Assembly: GCF_008271465.1 (NCBI RefSeq)
Contig: NZ_VMDU01000001.1
Span: 186,001-250,000 of the forward strand
Reading direction: 5' to 3'
DNA length: 64,000 nt
Origin: Tabrizicola flagellatus
GTDB taxonomy: Bacteria > Pseudomonadota > Alphaproteobacteria > Rhodobacterales > Rhodobacteraceae
This document shows, piece by piece, positions 34,769 through 42,432 of the stretch. The number at the start of each line of letters is the position of its first letter. Position 1 is the first letter of the stretch. The position numbers and the translations under genes are program-made. The notes beneath the pieces were generated by a model. That model had not been told where the DNA came from, did no database searches, and saw only the letters and a list, made by a program, of their open reading frames with translations.

Positions 34769-35755
34769 ATGACAGAAGCCTCCCACGACCGGATCCCCGA
34801 AACCGCGCTTGCCTGGCACCGCGCCGGCAAGGGCGCGGCCCTCGCCACCGTGATCGAGACCTGGGGCTCGGCCCCGCGCCAGGCGGGCAGCCAGCTGGCC
34901 ATCTCGGGCGAGGGAGAGATGGCGGGCTCCGTCTCCGGCGGCTGCGTCGAGGGTGCGGTCGTCACCGAGGCGCTGGAGGCGCTTGCCGACCGCAAGTCGC
35001 GCGTCCTGACCTTCGGCGTGTCCGACGAGACCGCCTTCGCCGCGGGCCTCGCCTGCGGCGGCACGATCCGCGTCCTGGTCGAACCCGTGGGCGAGGGCGC
35101 CGAGGCCCTGCCCGAGGGGCTCCTCGCGATGCTCGTCGCGGCCCGCGCCGAACCCCGCGCCATCGCACTTGTCACCACCCCCGCGACCTGGACCCGGACT
35201 CTCGTCGCGCCGGGAGAGGACGCCGCAACTGACGCCCGCTTCCGCTCCGACCGCTCGGGGATGGAAGAGGATGGCCGTTTCATCGCCATCCACAACCCGC
35301 CGCTGCGCCTCATCGTCGTGGGCGCGGTCCACATCGCCCAGCCGCTCCTGACCATCGCCCGCACCTGCGGCTACGCGCCCACCCTGATCGACCCCCGCGC
35401 CGCCTTCGGCTCGGCCGAGCGCTTCCCCGGCGAGACCATCCTGGACGACTGGCCCGACGAGGCGCTGGCGCGGCTCAAGCCCGATGCCCGCACCGCCATC
35501 GTCACCCTGACCCACGACCCGAAACTCGACGACCCGGCGATCCGCTTCGCGCTGACCTCGCCCGCCTTCTACCTTGGTTGCCTCGGCTCCACCCGCACCC
35601 ATGCCAAACGGCTGGACCGGCTGGCCGCCGCCGGCTTCACCCCCGACCAGATCGCCAGGATACATGCCCCCGTCGGCCTCGATATCGGCGCGAAGACGCC
35701 GGCCGAGATCGCCGTCAGCATCATGGCGCAGATCACCCAGACCTTGCGGAAATAA
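34769..35755 (+). CDS. XdhC/CoxF-family molybdenum-hydroxylase maturation protein
   Basis: A 328-residue protein with the N-terminal XdhC/CoxI domain (ATVIETWGSAPRQAGSQLAI, GSVSGGCVEGAVVTEALEAL, ACGGTIRVLVEPVG) and a C-terminal Rossmann domain (LRLIVVGAVHIAQPLLTIAR, YLGCLGSTRTHAKRLDRL). XdhC binds molybdenum cofactor and helps insert it in sulfurated form into xanthine dehydrogenase-type enzymes; CoxF is the CO dehydrogenase equivalent. Stop and next start overlap as TAATG (35753-35757). Fits a maturation module with the MoxR and VWA genes upstream. Confidence 0.92.
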   Translation: MTEASHDRIPETALAWHRAGKGAALATVIETWGSAPRQAGSQLAISGEGEMAGSVSGGCVEGAVVTEALEALADRKSRVLTFGVSDETAFAAGLACGGTIRVLVEPVGEGAEALPEGLLAMLVAARAEPRAIALVTTPATWTRTLVAPGEDAATDARFRSDRSGMEEDGRFIAIHNPPLRLIVVGAVHIAQPLLTIARTCGYAPTLIDPRAAFGSAERFPGETILDDWPDEALARLKPDARTAIVTLTHDPKLDDPAIRFALTSPAFYLGCLGSTRTHAKRLDRLAAAGFTPDQIARIHAPVGLDIGAKTPAEIAVSIMAQITQTLRK

Positions 35756-36753
35756 TGCGCTTCGGCCCGGTTCCCCTGTCGCAGGCCGAAGGAGCGATCC
35801 TCGCCCATTCCGTCGCCTTGCCCGAGGGGCGGCTCCGCAAGGGCTGCATCCTCGGGCCCGAGGATCTCGCCCGGCTGGCCGCCGCCGGCCACGGCGAGGT
35901 CATCGCCGCCCGCCTCGATCCCACCGACCTGCACGAGGACGCGGCCGCGCTAGCCATCGCCCGGGCACTGGTGCCCGACCCCGACGCGGCGGGCCTCGAC
36001 CTGCGGCCCGTCGGCACCGGACGGGTGAACCTGCATGCACGCGCGGCCGGACTGCTGGAGGTCGCGGCCGACCGGGTCGATGCGCTCAATGCCGTCGATC
36101 CGATGCTGACGCTCGCGACCGTCCCGCGCTGGCAGCGGCTGGCGGCGGGGGAAATGGCGGCGACAGTGAAGATCATCGCCTATGGCGTGGCGGCAGCTTC
36201 CGTCGCCGCCGCCTGCGCCGCCGGGGCCGGTGCGCTCCTTCTGCGCACCGCGCGGCTGAGGCGCGTCGCCCTGGTCGAGACCCATACCGACCCGGAGGCC
36301 AGACCACTTGGCGCCGACGCCATCATCCGGCGCCTTGCCGCCCTGGGTGCAGGGCTGAACGAACATCGCAGCTGCCCGCACCGCGAGGCCGATCTGGCCG
36401 CTGCCCTGGCCAGCGTTGCCGGGGCCGAGCTGATCCTGATCCTCACCGCCTCGGCCACGTCGGATCCGATGGACGTGGCACCGAAGGCTGTCCGCAGGGC
36501 AGGGGGCCGGATCGACCGCTTCGGCATGCCGGTAGACCCGGGCAACCTGCTCTTCCTCGGCAGCCTCGGCACGATCCCGGTCATCGGTCTGCCCGGCTGC
36601 GTGCGCAGCCCCGCGCTGAACGGGGCCGACTGGGTGATGGAACGGCTGATCTGCGGCGTGCCGGTTGCGGCTGTGGACATCGCGGCGATGGGTGTGGGCG
36701 GCCTTCTGAAGGAAACCCCGCACCGCGGTCGCCCGCGCGAGGCGCGCGACTGA
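35755..36753 (+). CDS. Molybdopterin-binding (MoeA/MoCF-like) protein
   Basis: A 332-residue protein translationally coupled to the XdhC-like gene (TAATG). The opening MRFGPVPLSQAEGAILAHSV resembles the MoeA-linked domain; the C-terminal half has a molybdopterin-binding-like fold (ELILILTASATSDPMDVAPK, then GTIPVIGLPGCVRSPALNGA). Proteins of this arrangement usually sit beside xdhC-type genes in Rhodobacteraceae and are thought to handle molybdenum cofactor or its cytidine form; the biochemical step is unproven. The frame extends upstream, but the coupled ATG is the logical start. Confidence 0.85.
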   Translation: MRFGPVPLSQAEGAILAHSVALPEGRLRKGCILGPEDLARLAAAGHGEVIAARLDPTDLHEDAAALAIARALVPDPDAAGLDLRPVGTGRVNLHARAAGLLEVAADRVDALNAVDPMLTLATVPRWQRLAAGEMAATVKIIAYGVAAASVAAACAAGAGALLLRTARLRRVALVETHTDPEARPLGADAIIRRLAALGAGLNEHRSCPHREADLAAALASVAGAELILILTASATSDPMDVAPKAVRRAGGRIDRFGMPVDPGNLLFLGSLGTIPVIGLPGCVRSPALNGADWVMERLICGVPVAAVDIAAMGVGGLLKETPHRGRPREARD

Positions 36754-36755
36754 CG

Positions 36756-36784
36756 CCCAAGAATTTTCGCCGAAAATTCTTGGG
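36756..36784. terminator. Bidirectional palindromic terminator
   Basis: A perfect 14-bp palindrome with one central base (CCCAAGAATTTTCG-C-CGAAAATTCTTGGG) between the convergent molybdopterin-binding gene (ends 36753) and infC (ends 36841). Arms hold A/T runs that become U-tracts in both directions. It resembles the first palindrome at 12347-12368 (core CAAGAnTTTTCG). Confidence 0.8.
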
Positions 36785-36840
36785 CCGCGCCTGATAGAGC
36801 GCGGCCCGATGTGGATCGTAACCCGTGAGGCGCGGACACC

Positions 36841-37380
36841 TTACTTCGGCGCGACCATCATCACCATCTGCCGGCCTTCCAGCTTGGGCATGGATTCGAT
36901 CTTGCCCGCCTCGCCCACATCGGCCGCGACACGGTTCAGAAGCTCGAGCCCCAGTTCCTGGTGCGCCATCTCGCGGCCCCGGAAGCGCAGGGTGACCTTC
37001 ACCTTGTCGCCTTCGCCCAGGAACTTCAGCACCGAGCGCATCTTCACGTCATAGTCATGAGTATCGGTGCCGGGACGGAACTTGATTTCCTTGATCTCGA
37101 TGATCTTCTGCTTCTTGCGCGCCTCGGCCTCGCGCTTCTGCGTCTCGTACTTGAACTTGCCGAAGTCCATGATCTTGCAGACCGGCGGCACTGCGGTCGG
37201 CGAGATCTCCACCAGGTCCAGTCCGGCTTCCTCGGCCATCTGCAGCGCCCGGGCCGGGGTGACGACCCCGACATTCTCGCCATCCGCGCCGATCAGGCGG
37301 ATTTCCGGAGCGCGGATGCGGTCGTTGATGCGGGGACCGGTTTCGCGTTGCGGCGGGGCATTGTGGGGTCTGCGGGCTAT
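36841..37380 (-). CDS. infC: Translation initiation factor IF-3 with apparent AUA start codon
   Basis: Prevents premature 50S joining and checks initiator codon pairing. The protein (179 residues from the proposed start) has the N-domain [22 protein letters not shown] and [20 protein letters not shown], the lysine-rich linker, and the C-domain [20 protein letters not shown]. The family N-terminus [19 protein letters not shown] is preceded by ATA (37378-37380), eight bases after AAAGGA (37389-37394). No ATG, GTG or TTG occurs in frame between that site and deep in the N-domain, and upstream sequence has no family similarity. E. coli infC likewise uses a rare AUU start, through which IF-3 controls its own synthesis. 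Confidence 0.93.
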   Translation of the reverse strand: MARRPHNAPPQRETGPRINDRIRAPEIRLIGADGENVGVVTPARALQMAEEAGLDLVEISPTAVPPVCKIMDFGKFKYETQKREAEARKKQKIIEIKEIKFRPGTDTHDYDVKMRSVLKFLGEGDKVKVTLRFRGREMAHQELGLELLNRVAADVGEAGKIESMPKLEGRQMVMMVAPK

Positions 37381-37588
37381 GGCAGTCGTCCTTTGATGGT
37401 TGAATTCGCGGCGGCAATCTAGGCGAGCGCGGGCGGCTCTGCAACCCGGCAGGCGGACGTTTTCCCAAGTTTTCCGCGGTTCTGGGGGTTTTTCGCCCCT
37501 CGCATTCCCCACGGGCTTTTCATTGCCGGGACAAACTGCCATATCACCCGCATCCGGACCCGGGGCTCCGGCCATAGGAGTATATGAC

Positions 37589-38134
37589 ATGAACAGATCC
37601 GTAATCATCGGCGCCATCGTCGTCCTGCTGGCTGCTGGCGGCTACTACCAGTTCAGCTACAAGCCCGCTCAGGAGGCCAAGGAAGCCGCCGCTGCGGCCG
37701 CCGCCAAGGCCGAGGCCGACGCCAAGGCCGAGGCCGACGCCAAGGCCGCCGAGGAAGCCGCCGCCAAGGCCGCCGAAGAGGCCGCCGCCGCTGCCCAGAA
37801 GGCTGCCGACGAGGCTGCCGCCGCCGCCACGGCCACCACCGAAGCTGCGACCCAGGCTGCGACCGAGGCCACCCAGGCTGCGACCCAGGCTGCAACCGAG
37901 GCCACCCAGGCCGCGACCGAAGCCGCGACCGATGCGGCTCAGGCCGTCACCGATGCCGCGGCCGCCCTCGACCCGGCGAACTTCAACGCGGATTCCGTGG
38001 TCGCCCTGATCGACGGTTCCTCGCTCGATGACGCGACCAAGGCGACCCTCAAGACCGCTGTCGAGGCCGCCAAGGCCAACCCGGCGCTGGTTGCCGACAC
38101 CATCGCCCAGGTCAAGACCGCGCTTGGCATGTGA
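37589..38134 (+). CDS. Ala-rich membrane-anchored helical protein
   Basis: A 181-residue protein with an N-terminal membrane anchor ([20 protein letters not shown], no cleavage site). About 110 residues of Ala-rich helix with [18 protein letters not shown] units and an 11-residue repeat [11 protein letters not shown] follow, encoded by a 33-bp direct repeat near 37853-37918. It ends in a compact tail ([20 protein letters not shown]). AGGAG at 37576-37580 sets the ATG at 37589. The composition echoes the helix of the OmpA-like protein at 32446, suggesting a periplasm-spanning role. No function is known. A strong terminator follows. Confidence 0.75.
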   Translation: MNRSVIIGAIVVLLAAGGYYQFSYKPAQEAKEAAAAAAAKAEADAKAEADAKAAEEAAAKAAEEAAAAAQKAADEAAAAATATTEAATQAATEATQAATQAATEATQAATEAATDAAQAVTDAAAALDPANFNADSVVALIDGSSLDDATKATLKTAVEAAKANPALVADTIAQVKTALGM

Positions 38135-38159
38135 TCTTCGGCTGATGCCGGACAGGACG

Positions 38160-38190
38160 AAGGCCGCAGGATGGTTCCTGCGGCCTTTAC
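38160..38190 (+). terminator. Rho-independent terminator
   Basis: A perfect 12-bp stem AAGGCCGCAGGA/TCCTGCGGCCTT with a TGGT loop (38160-38187), followed by TACCATT. It lies 25 bases past the Ala-rich gene's stop and faces the convergent fpr gene. Confidence 0.85.
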
Positions 38191-38197
38191 CATTGGG

Positions 38198-38212
38198 TTA
38201 AGACCACCTTAA
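38198..38212. promoter_or_regulatory. CtrA-like TTAA-N7-TTAA sequence
   Basis: An exact TTAA-GACCACC-TTAA match to the alphaproteobacterial CtrA box. However, it lies between two convergent 3' ends with no promoter nearby, so it may be chance. Confidence 0.25.
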
Positions 38213-38254
38213 TGCGATCCGCTATCCTGTTGGTCAGACTATGTTATCCCGATC

Positions 38255-38269
38255 TGTCCACCGTGGACA
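38255..38269. promoter_or_regulatory. TGTCCAC-C-GTGGACA palindrome
   Basis: Perfect 7-bp arms around one base, five bases beyond the fpr stop codon (38274-38276). Identical arms occur at 11207-11221. At a gene end it may act as a short hairpin or a protein site. Confidence 0.4.
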
Positions 38270-38273
38270 CGGG

Positions 38274-39113
38274 TCAGACTCCGTCCCCGACGAAGGCCTT
38301 CTCGACCACGAATTCCTTCGGATCCGAGTTCGCCCCCTCGCGCAGGCCGAAGCCTTCGAGGATCGCCTTCACGTCGATGTTGAAGGCAAGGCTGCCGCAG
38401 ACCATGGCCCGGTCTTCCGCCGGGTTCATCTTCGGCAGACCGAGATCGGCAAAGACCTTGCCCGAGGACAGGTTGTCGGTCACCCGCCCCATGTGATGAA
38501 AGGGCTCGCGCGTGGTGGTCGGATAGTAGATCAGCTTGTCGCCCACCAGCTCGCCGATCAGCGGGTCATCCTTCAGGCTTTCCACCAGCTGCCGGCCGTA
38601 TTCCAGCTCGGCCACCTCGCGGCAGGTGTGCATCATGATGACCTGATCGTATTTCTCGTAGGTCTCGGGCTCGCGCATCAGGCTCGCGAAGGGGGCGATC
38701 CCGGTGCCGGTGGCGAGGAACCAGAGCCGCTTGCCGGGCAGAAGCGCGTCGTGGACCAGCGTCCCCACGGGTTTCGGCCGCAGGATGATCTCGTCGCCGG
38801 GCTGGATGTGCTGGAGCCGGCTGGTCAGCGGACCGTCCGGCACCTTGATCGAGTAGAACTCCAGCTCCTCGTCCCAAGCGGGCGAGGCGATGGAATAGGC
38901 GCGAAGCAGGGGTTTGCCCTTGTCGTCGAGCAGCCCGATCATCACGAACTCCCCCGACCGGAAGCGCAGGGACTTGGGCCGTGTCACGCGGAACGAGAAC
39001 AGCCGGTCGGTCCAGTGCCGGACGGCTGTCACGGTCTGGGCATCGGGCAGATGCGGCTTGGCTGCGACGGGGCTTGCTTCGGTCATCAGGGTCGCTTCGG
39101 TCATGTGGATCAT
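38274..39113 (-). CDS. fpr: Ferredoxin/flavodoxin-NADP+ reductase
   Basis: Moves electrons between NADPH and ferredoxin or flavodoxin, serving oxidative-stress and Fe-S functions. The 279-residue protein has the FAD motif RAYSIASPAW, the NADP site GTGIAPFASLMREPETYEKY and the C-terminal FVVEKAFVGDGV typical of subclass-I bacterial FPRs. Methionines 1, 4 and 10 are all possible starts; AAGG five bases before the first supports 39113, though 39104 gives the usual MTEAT start. Adjacent to the sulfite-reduction genes, for which it could supply electrons. Confidence 0.94.
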   Translation of the reverse strand: MIHMTEATLMTEASPVAAKPHLPDAQTVTAVRHWTDRLFSFRVTRPKSLRFRSGEFVMIGLLDDKGKPLLRAYSIASPAWDEELEFYSIKVPDGPLTSRLQHIQPGDEIILRPKPVGTLVHDALLPGKRLWFLATGTGIAPFASLMREPETYEKYDQVIMMHTCREVAELEYGRQLVESLKDDPLIGELVGDKLIYYPTTTREPFHHMGRVTDNLSSGKVFADLGLPKMNPAEDRAMVCGSLAFNIDVKAILEGFGLREGANSDPKEFVVEKAFVGDGV

Positions 39114-39166
39114 CCCGGCCTTAGACCGGCTTTCCGTGTCTAGCGTTGATCGAGGTCAAGCGGAAG

Positions 39167-39568
39167 TCAGGCGCGCAGCCGGGCCTGATAGTGATGCGCC
39201 TGCCAGTCGGCGCGGAACTGCCATTGGTCCCAGGGCTGGCGGGCGGCAAGGTCATCGGGGATCTCTGCCCCGTCGAACCCCACCCGGCGGAGCATCGCGA
39301 ACTGGTCTGCGATGACCGGCCCCAGGGCCAAAAGCTGCCCGCGATAGCCCATCTCGCGCAGACGGCGGGCGATGGTGAAGGCGCGCCCGTCATTGAAGGC
39401 GGGGAAGGCCACGCGGATCAGGCTCAGCCGGTCGAGATGCCCGGCCAGTGCAGCCGGATCGTCGGTGTTCGACAGGTCCACCGTCGTCTGGTCGGTCAGG
39501 TCGGCCAGGGCCACGACCTTGGCCTCGGTTCCCGGGCCGAAGCCCGCATCGGTCACGACAACGCTCAT
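39167..39568 (-). CDS. DUF934 family protein of the sulfite-reduction cluster
   Basis: A 133-residue protein of the DUF934 family (SLIRVAFPAFNDGRAFTIAR, REMGYRGQLLALGPVIADQF, FDGAEIPDDLAARQPWDQWQ). These proteins sit downstream of cysI/cysH in many alphaproteobacteria and are thought to assist sulfite reductase, but the mechanism is unknown. It starts at the ATG that overlaps the cysH stop (ATGA), so it is translated with cysH. Last gene of the DUF2849-cysI-cysH-DUF934 run. Confidence 0.9.
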   Translation of the reverse strand: MSVVVTDAGFGPGTEAKVVALADLTDQTTVDLSNTDDPAALAGHLDRLSLIRVAFPAFNDGRAFTIARRLREMGYRGQLLALGPVIADQFAMLRRVGFDGAEIPDDLAARQPWDQWQFRADWQAHHYQARLRA

Positions 39569-40317
39569 GCCGCGTTCTCCTTGGGGGTTCGCACGGCCTT
39601 GCCGTCGATGAAATGGATGCCGCATTCGGTCTTGGACTGGCCACGCCAGCGGCCTGCGCGGGGGTCTTCGCCGGGCTTCACCGGGCTGGTGCAAGGCGCG
39701 CAGCCGATCGAGGGATAGCCCCTGGCCACCAAGGGGTGACGGGGAAGGCGGTTTTCCACCATGTACTCCTCAAGGTCCTCGCGGCCCCAATGGGCCAGCG
39801 GGTTGACCTTGATGCGGAAATCGCCCTCGTTCTCGAAGAAGTCCAGCGTCCCCCGTTCGGCGTTCTGGAACCGTTTGCGGCCGGTGATCCAGCCGTCGAA
39901 GGGCGCGAGCGCGCGTTCGAGGGGTTCTACCTTGCGCACGGCGCAGCAGGCGTCGGTGTTGAACTGGTGCAGGGTCCCGTCCGGATCCTCGAAGCTGACA
40001 CGGGCCGGGTTCGCGCGGATCGTGCGGATGTCGCAGAGGTTCAGCTTCTCGGCCAACTCGCGCTGGTAGTCGAGCGTTTCCTGGAACAGCATCCTCGTGT
40101 CGATGAACAGCACCGGCGTTTCCGGCGCGATGACGCTGACCAGGTGCAGAAGCACGACCGACTCTGCCCCGAAGGAGGAGACGAGCGCGACCTGGCCCAG
40201 ATCGTCGTCCTTCAGCGCGTGCTCCAGCACGGCGGTCGCCGAGTGGTGCCTGTAGCGGGCGTTCAGCGCCGCGACACGCTCGGCAACCGGGCCTTCGTGG
40301 CGCCCATCACGCGGCAT
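39565..40317 (-). CDS. cysH: Adenylyl-sulfate (APS) reductase, Fe-S type
   Basis: Reduces APS (or PAPS) to sulfite in sulfate assimilation. The 250-residue protein has the nucleotide loop VSSFGAESVVLLH, the catalytic cysteine C232 in KTECGIH, and four further cysteines (C124, C125, C206, C209 in DACCAVRK and SIGCAPCT). Those bind a [4Fe-4S] cluster in the APS-reducing branch; enterobacterial PAPS-type CysH lacks them. So APS is the likely substrate. The start at 40317 lies 11 bases inside the end of cysI. Confidence 0.95.
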   Translation of the reverse strand: MPRDGRHEGPVAERVAALNARYRHHSATAVLEHALKDDDLGQVALVSSFGAESVVLLHLVSVIAPETPVLFIDTRMLFQETLDYQRELAEKLNLCDIRTIRANPARVSFEDPDGTLHQFNTDACCAVRKVEPLERALAPFDGWITGRKRFQNAERGTLDFFENEGDFRIKVNPLAHWGREDLEEYMVENRLPRHPLVARGYPSIGCAPCTSPVKPGEDPRAGRWRGQSKTECGIHFIDGKAVRTPKENAA

Positions 40318-41977
40318 CTTGTTCCCTCTCTGCCTCATAAAGCGCGGCCTTGAACGGCTCCATCCCGACCCGGCGGAAGGCCTGCAGGAAGGTCTCCGAA
40401 GGCTCGAGCCGCAGGTCCAGATAGGCACGCAGGATGCGTTCGATCGCGGGCACGATCTCGTCATAGGCAAAGCCGGGGCCGGTCTTTTCGCCGATCACCG
40501 CATCCTCGGTGCCGTCGCCGCCGAGGGTGATCTGGTAGTTCTCCACCCCTGCACGGTCGAGGCCGAGGATGCCGATATGGCCGACATGGTGGTGACCGCA
40601 GGCGTTGATGCAGCCGGAAATCTTGATCTTCAGCGGGCCGATCTCGTGTTCCAGCTTCAGCGCCTCGAAATGGGTGGCCAGTTCCTGCGCCACGGGGATC
40701 GAGCGGGCGGTGGCCAGCGCGCAGTAGTCCATGCCGGGGCAGGCGATGATGTCGGAGAGAAGCCCGACATTGGCGGTGCCGAGGCCGGCCTTGACCAGCG
40801 CCGCATGCAGCGCGGGCAGATCGGACTTGTGGACATGCGGCAGGATCACGTTCTGTTCGTGGCTTATACGCAGGTCGGAATGGCCATAGCGTTCGGCCAG
40901 ATCGGCGATCAGCCGCATCTGGTCGCTGGTCGCATCGCCCGGAGTTGCCCCATGCGCCTTCAGGCTGATCGTGACGATGGCATACTGGTCGTTGCGGTGC
41001 CGGGTCAGGTTGGTGTCGGCCCAGGCGCGGAACACCGGGTCGGCCTTGTAGAAGGCATCGTAGGCATCCGTGGGCGCGTTGCGGAAGGCGGGGGGCGCGA
41101 AGGCTTCGCGGATCTCGGTCAGCAGCTTCTGATCGGCGCCGCCGAAAAGCGGGCGCAGTTCGGCGAAGCGGGCCTCGATCATTTCGGTGATCGCCTCGCG
41201 TCCGGTCTCGTGCACGGTGATCTTGATGCGCGCCTTGTACTTGTTGTCGCGGCGACCCAAGGTGTTGTAAACGCTGAGAATTGCCTCGACATACGGGAGC
41301 AGGTCGGCCTCGGGCAGGAAGTCGCGGACGGTGACGCCGATCATCGGCGTCCGGCCGAGACCGCCACCGACGATGACCTCGAAACCGGGCTCGCCCGCCG
41401 CGTTGCGGACCATGCGCAGGCCGATGTCATGCGCCTTGGTCACGGCGCGGTCGTTCGGGCTGCCGGTGATGGCGATCTTGAACTTGCGCGGCAGGAACTG
41501 GAACTCCGGGTGGTCGGTGGACCACTGGCGGAGGAGTTCCGCGTAAGGCCGGGGGTCGGCGATTTCATCCGCGGCGGCGCCGGCGAAATGATCGGCGGTG
41601 ACGTTGCGCACGCAGTTTCCGCTGGTCTGGATCGCGTGCATCTCGACATCGGCCAGCGCCGAGAGGATCGCGGGCACGTCCGGCAGCTTCGGCCAGTTGA
41701 ACTGGATGTTCTGCCGGGTGGTGAAGTGGCCGTAGCCCTTGTCCCAGGTGTCGGCGATGTAGGCCAGTTGCCGCATCTGGCGGGGCGAAAGCGAGCCATA
41801 GGGGATCGCCACGCGCAGCATGTAGGCGTGCAATTGCAGATAGAGGCCGTTCATCAGGCGCAGCGGGCGGAATTCATCCTCGGTCAGGCTGCCCTCGAGG
41901 CGGCGCGCGACCTGCTGGCTGAACTGAGCGACGCGGGCGCGGACGAAGGCTTCGTCGAAGTCGGAGTAGGAATACAT
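40307..41977 (-). CDS. cysI: Sulfite reductase hemoprotein (nitrite/sulfite reductase family)
   Basis: Six-electron reduction of sulfite to sulfide. The 556-residue protein has duplicated ferredoxin-like and siroheme domains and the siroheme/[4Fe-4S] cysteines in ACPGMDYCALATARS (about residue 412) and SGCINACGHHHVGHIG (about 456). The start MYSYSDFDEAFVRARV at 41977 is typical of the rhodobacterial enzyme. No separate flavoprotein CysJ is adjacent, so electrons may come from ferredoxin via fpr nearby. Overlaps cysH by 11 bases and follows the DUF2849 gene by seven. Confidence 0.94.
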   Translation of the reverse strand: MYSYSDFDEAFVRARVAQFSQQVARRLEGSLTEDEFRPLRLMNGLYLQLHAYMLRVAIPYGSLSPRQMRQLAYIADTWDKGYGHFTTRQNIQFNWPKLPDVPAILSALADVEMHAIQTSGNCVRNVTADHFAGAAADEIADPRPYAELLRQWSTDHPEFQFLPRKFKIAITGSPNDRAVTKAHDIGLRMVRNAAGEPGFEVIVGGGLGRTPMIGVTVRDFLPEADLLPYVEAILSVYNTLGRRDNKYKARIKITVHETGREAITEMIEARFAELRPLFGGADQKLLTEIREAFAPPAFRNAPTDAYDAFYKADPVFRAWADTNLTRHRNDQYAIVTISLKAHGATPGDATSDQMRLIADLAERYGHSDLRISHEQNVILPHVHKSDLPALHAALVKAGLGTANVGLLSDIIACPGMDYCALATARSIPVAQELATHFEALKLEHEIGPLKIKISGCINACGHHHVGHIGILGLDRAGVENYQITLGGDGTEDAVIGEKTGPGFAYDEIVPAIERILRAYLDLRLEPSETFLQAFRRVGMEPFKAALYEAEREQDAA

Positions 41978-41984
41978 GCCTGCC

Positions 41985-42290
41985 TCAGTTCGCCAGATCG
42001 GCCTGCTTGCCGTGGTGGTAGTTGGAAGGGCCGCGGGTGCGGAACGCCTCGCGAAAATGGGTGGGCTCGGGGCCGATCGGGCCGGGCCGCGCGTCGGCCA
42101 GATAGCCACCGACAACGGTCAGCTTCTGGGCCGTGGCATGCAGCAGGCGCATCTGGGCATGGGCCTCGTCCTCGATCAGCTCGGCCTCGTGGTGGAAGGG
42201 CGACCAGCGGTCGTCGGCGGTCAGATAGACCACGTCGCCCTCGCGCAGACGGTTGGCGGTGACAACCTTGGGGGTGAAACGGCGGCTCAT
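41985..42290 (-). CDS. DUF2849 domain protein of the sulfite-reduction cluster
   Basis: A 101-residue protein of the DUF2849 family (FTPKVVTANRLREGDVVYLT, EAELIEDEAHAQMRLLHATA, FREAFRTRGPSNYHHGK). It opens the cys operon, seven bases before cysI, and is found next to cysI in many alphaproteobacteria. Its role is unknown; a part in siroheme or sulfite handling is inferred only from position. An Lrp-type site lies 36 bases upstream of its start. Confidence 0.88.
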   Translation of the reverse strand: MSRRFTPKVVTANRLREGDVVYLTADDRWSPFHHEAELIEDEAHAQMRLLHATAQKLTVVGGYLADARPGPIGPEPTHFREAFRTRGPSNYHHGKQADLAN

Positions 42291-42325
42291 CGGGGCCCTC
42301 GGGGACTGGAAAACTGCCCTGAATA

Positions 42326-42340
42326 TAGAATAATTTCCTA
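42326..42340. promoter_or_regulatory. Lrp-type box in the cys/lrp divergent region
   Basis: The sequence TAGAATAATTTCCTA matches the E. coli Lrp consensus YAGHAWATTWTDCTR at 13 of 15 positions and is strikingly AT-rich amid GC-rich DNA. It is 36 bases upstream of the DUF2849 start and 93 upstream of the lrp-type gene, ideal for control of both. Confidence 0.55.
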
Positions 42341-42432
42341 TTCATGGGCCAGATGGCCTTGCAGATAAGGACGGATGTTCCGATACTGCTGGCAAGGGGA
42401 ACCCGTGTTCCGGGAATTGGGGGAAATCAGGA

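Noticed and set aside
37400-37588. N-terminal extension of the Ala-rich protein
   Set aside because: Upstream codons overlap the infC leader and have no anchor-like sequence; AGGAG clearly marks the ATG at 37589.
38198-38212. A functional CtrA promoter site
   Set aside because: Exact match, but it lies between convergent gene ends with no promoter to regulate; kept only as a low-confidence feature.
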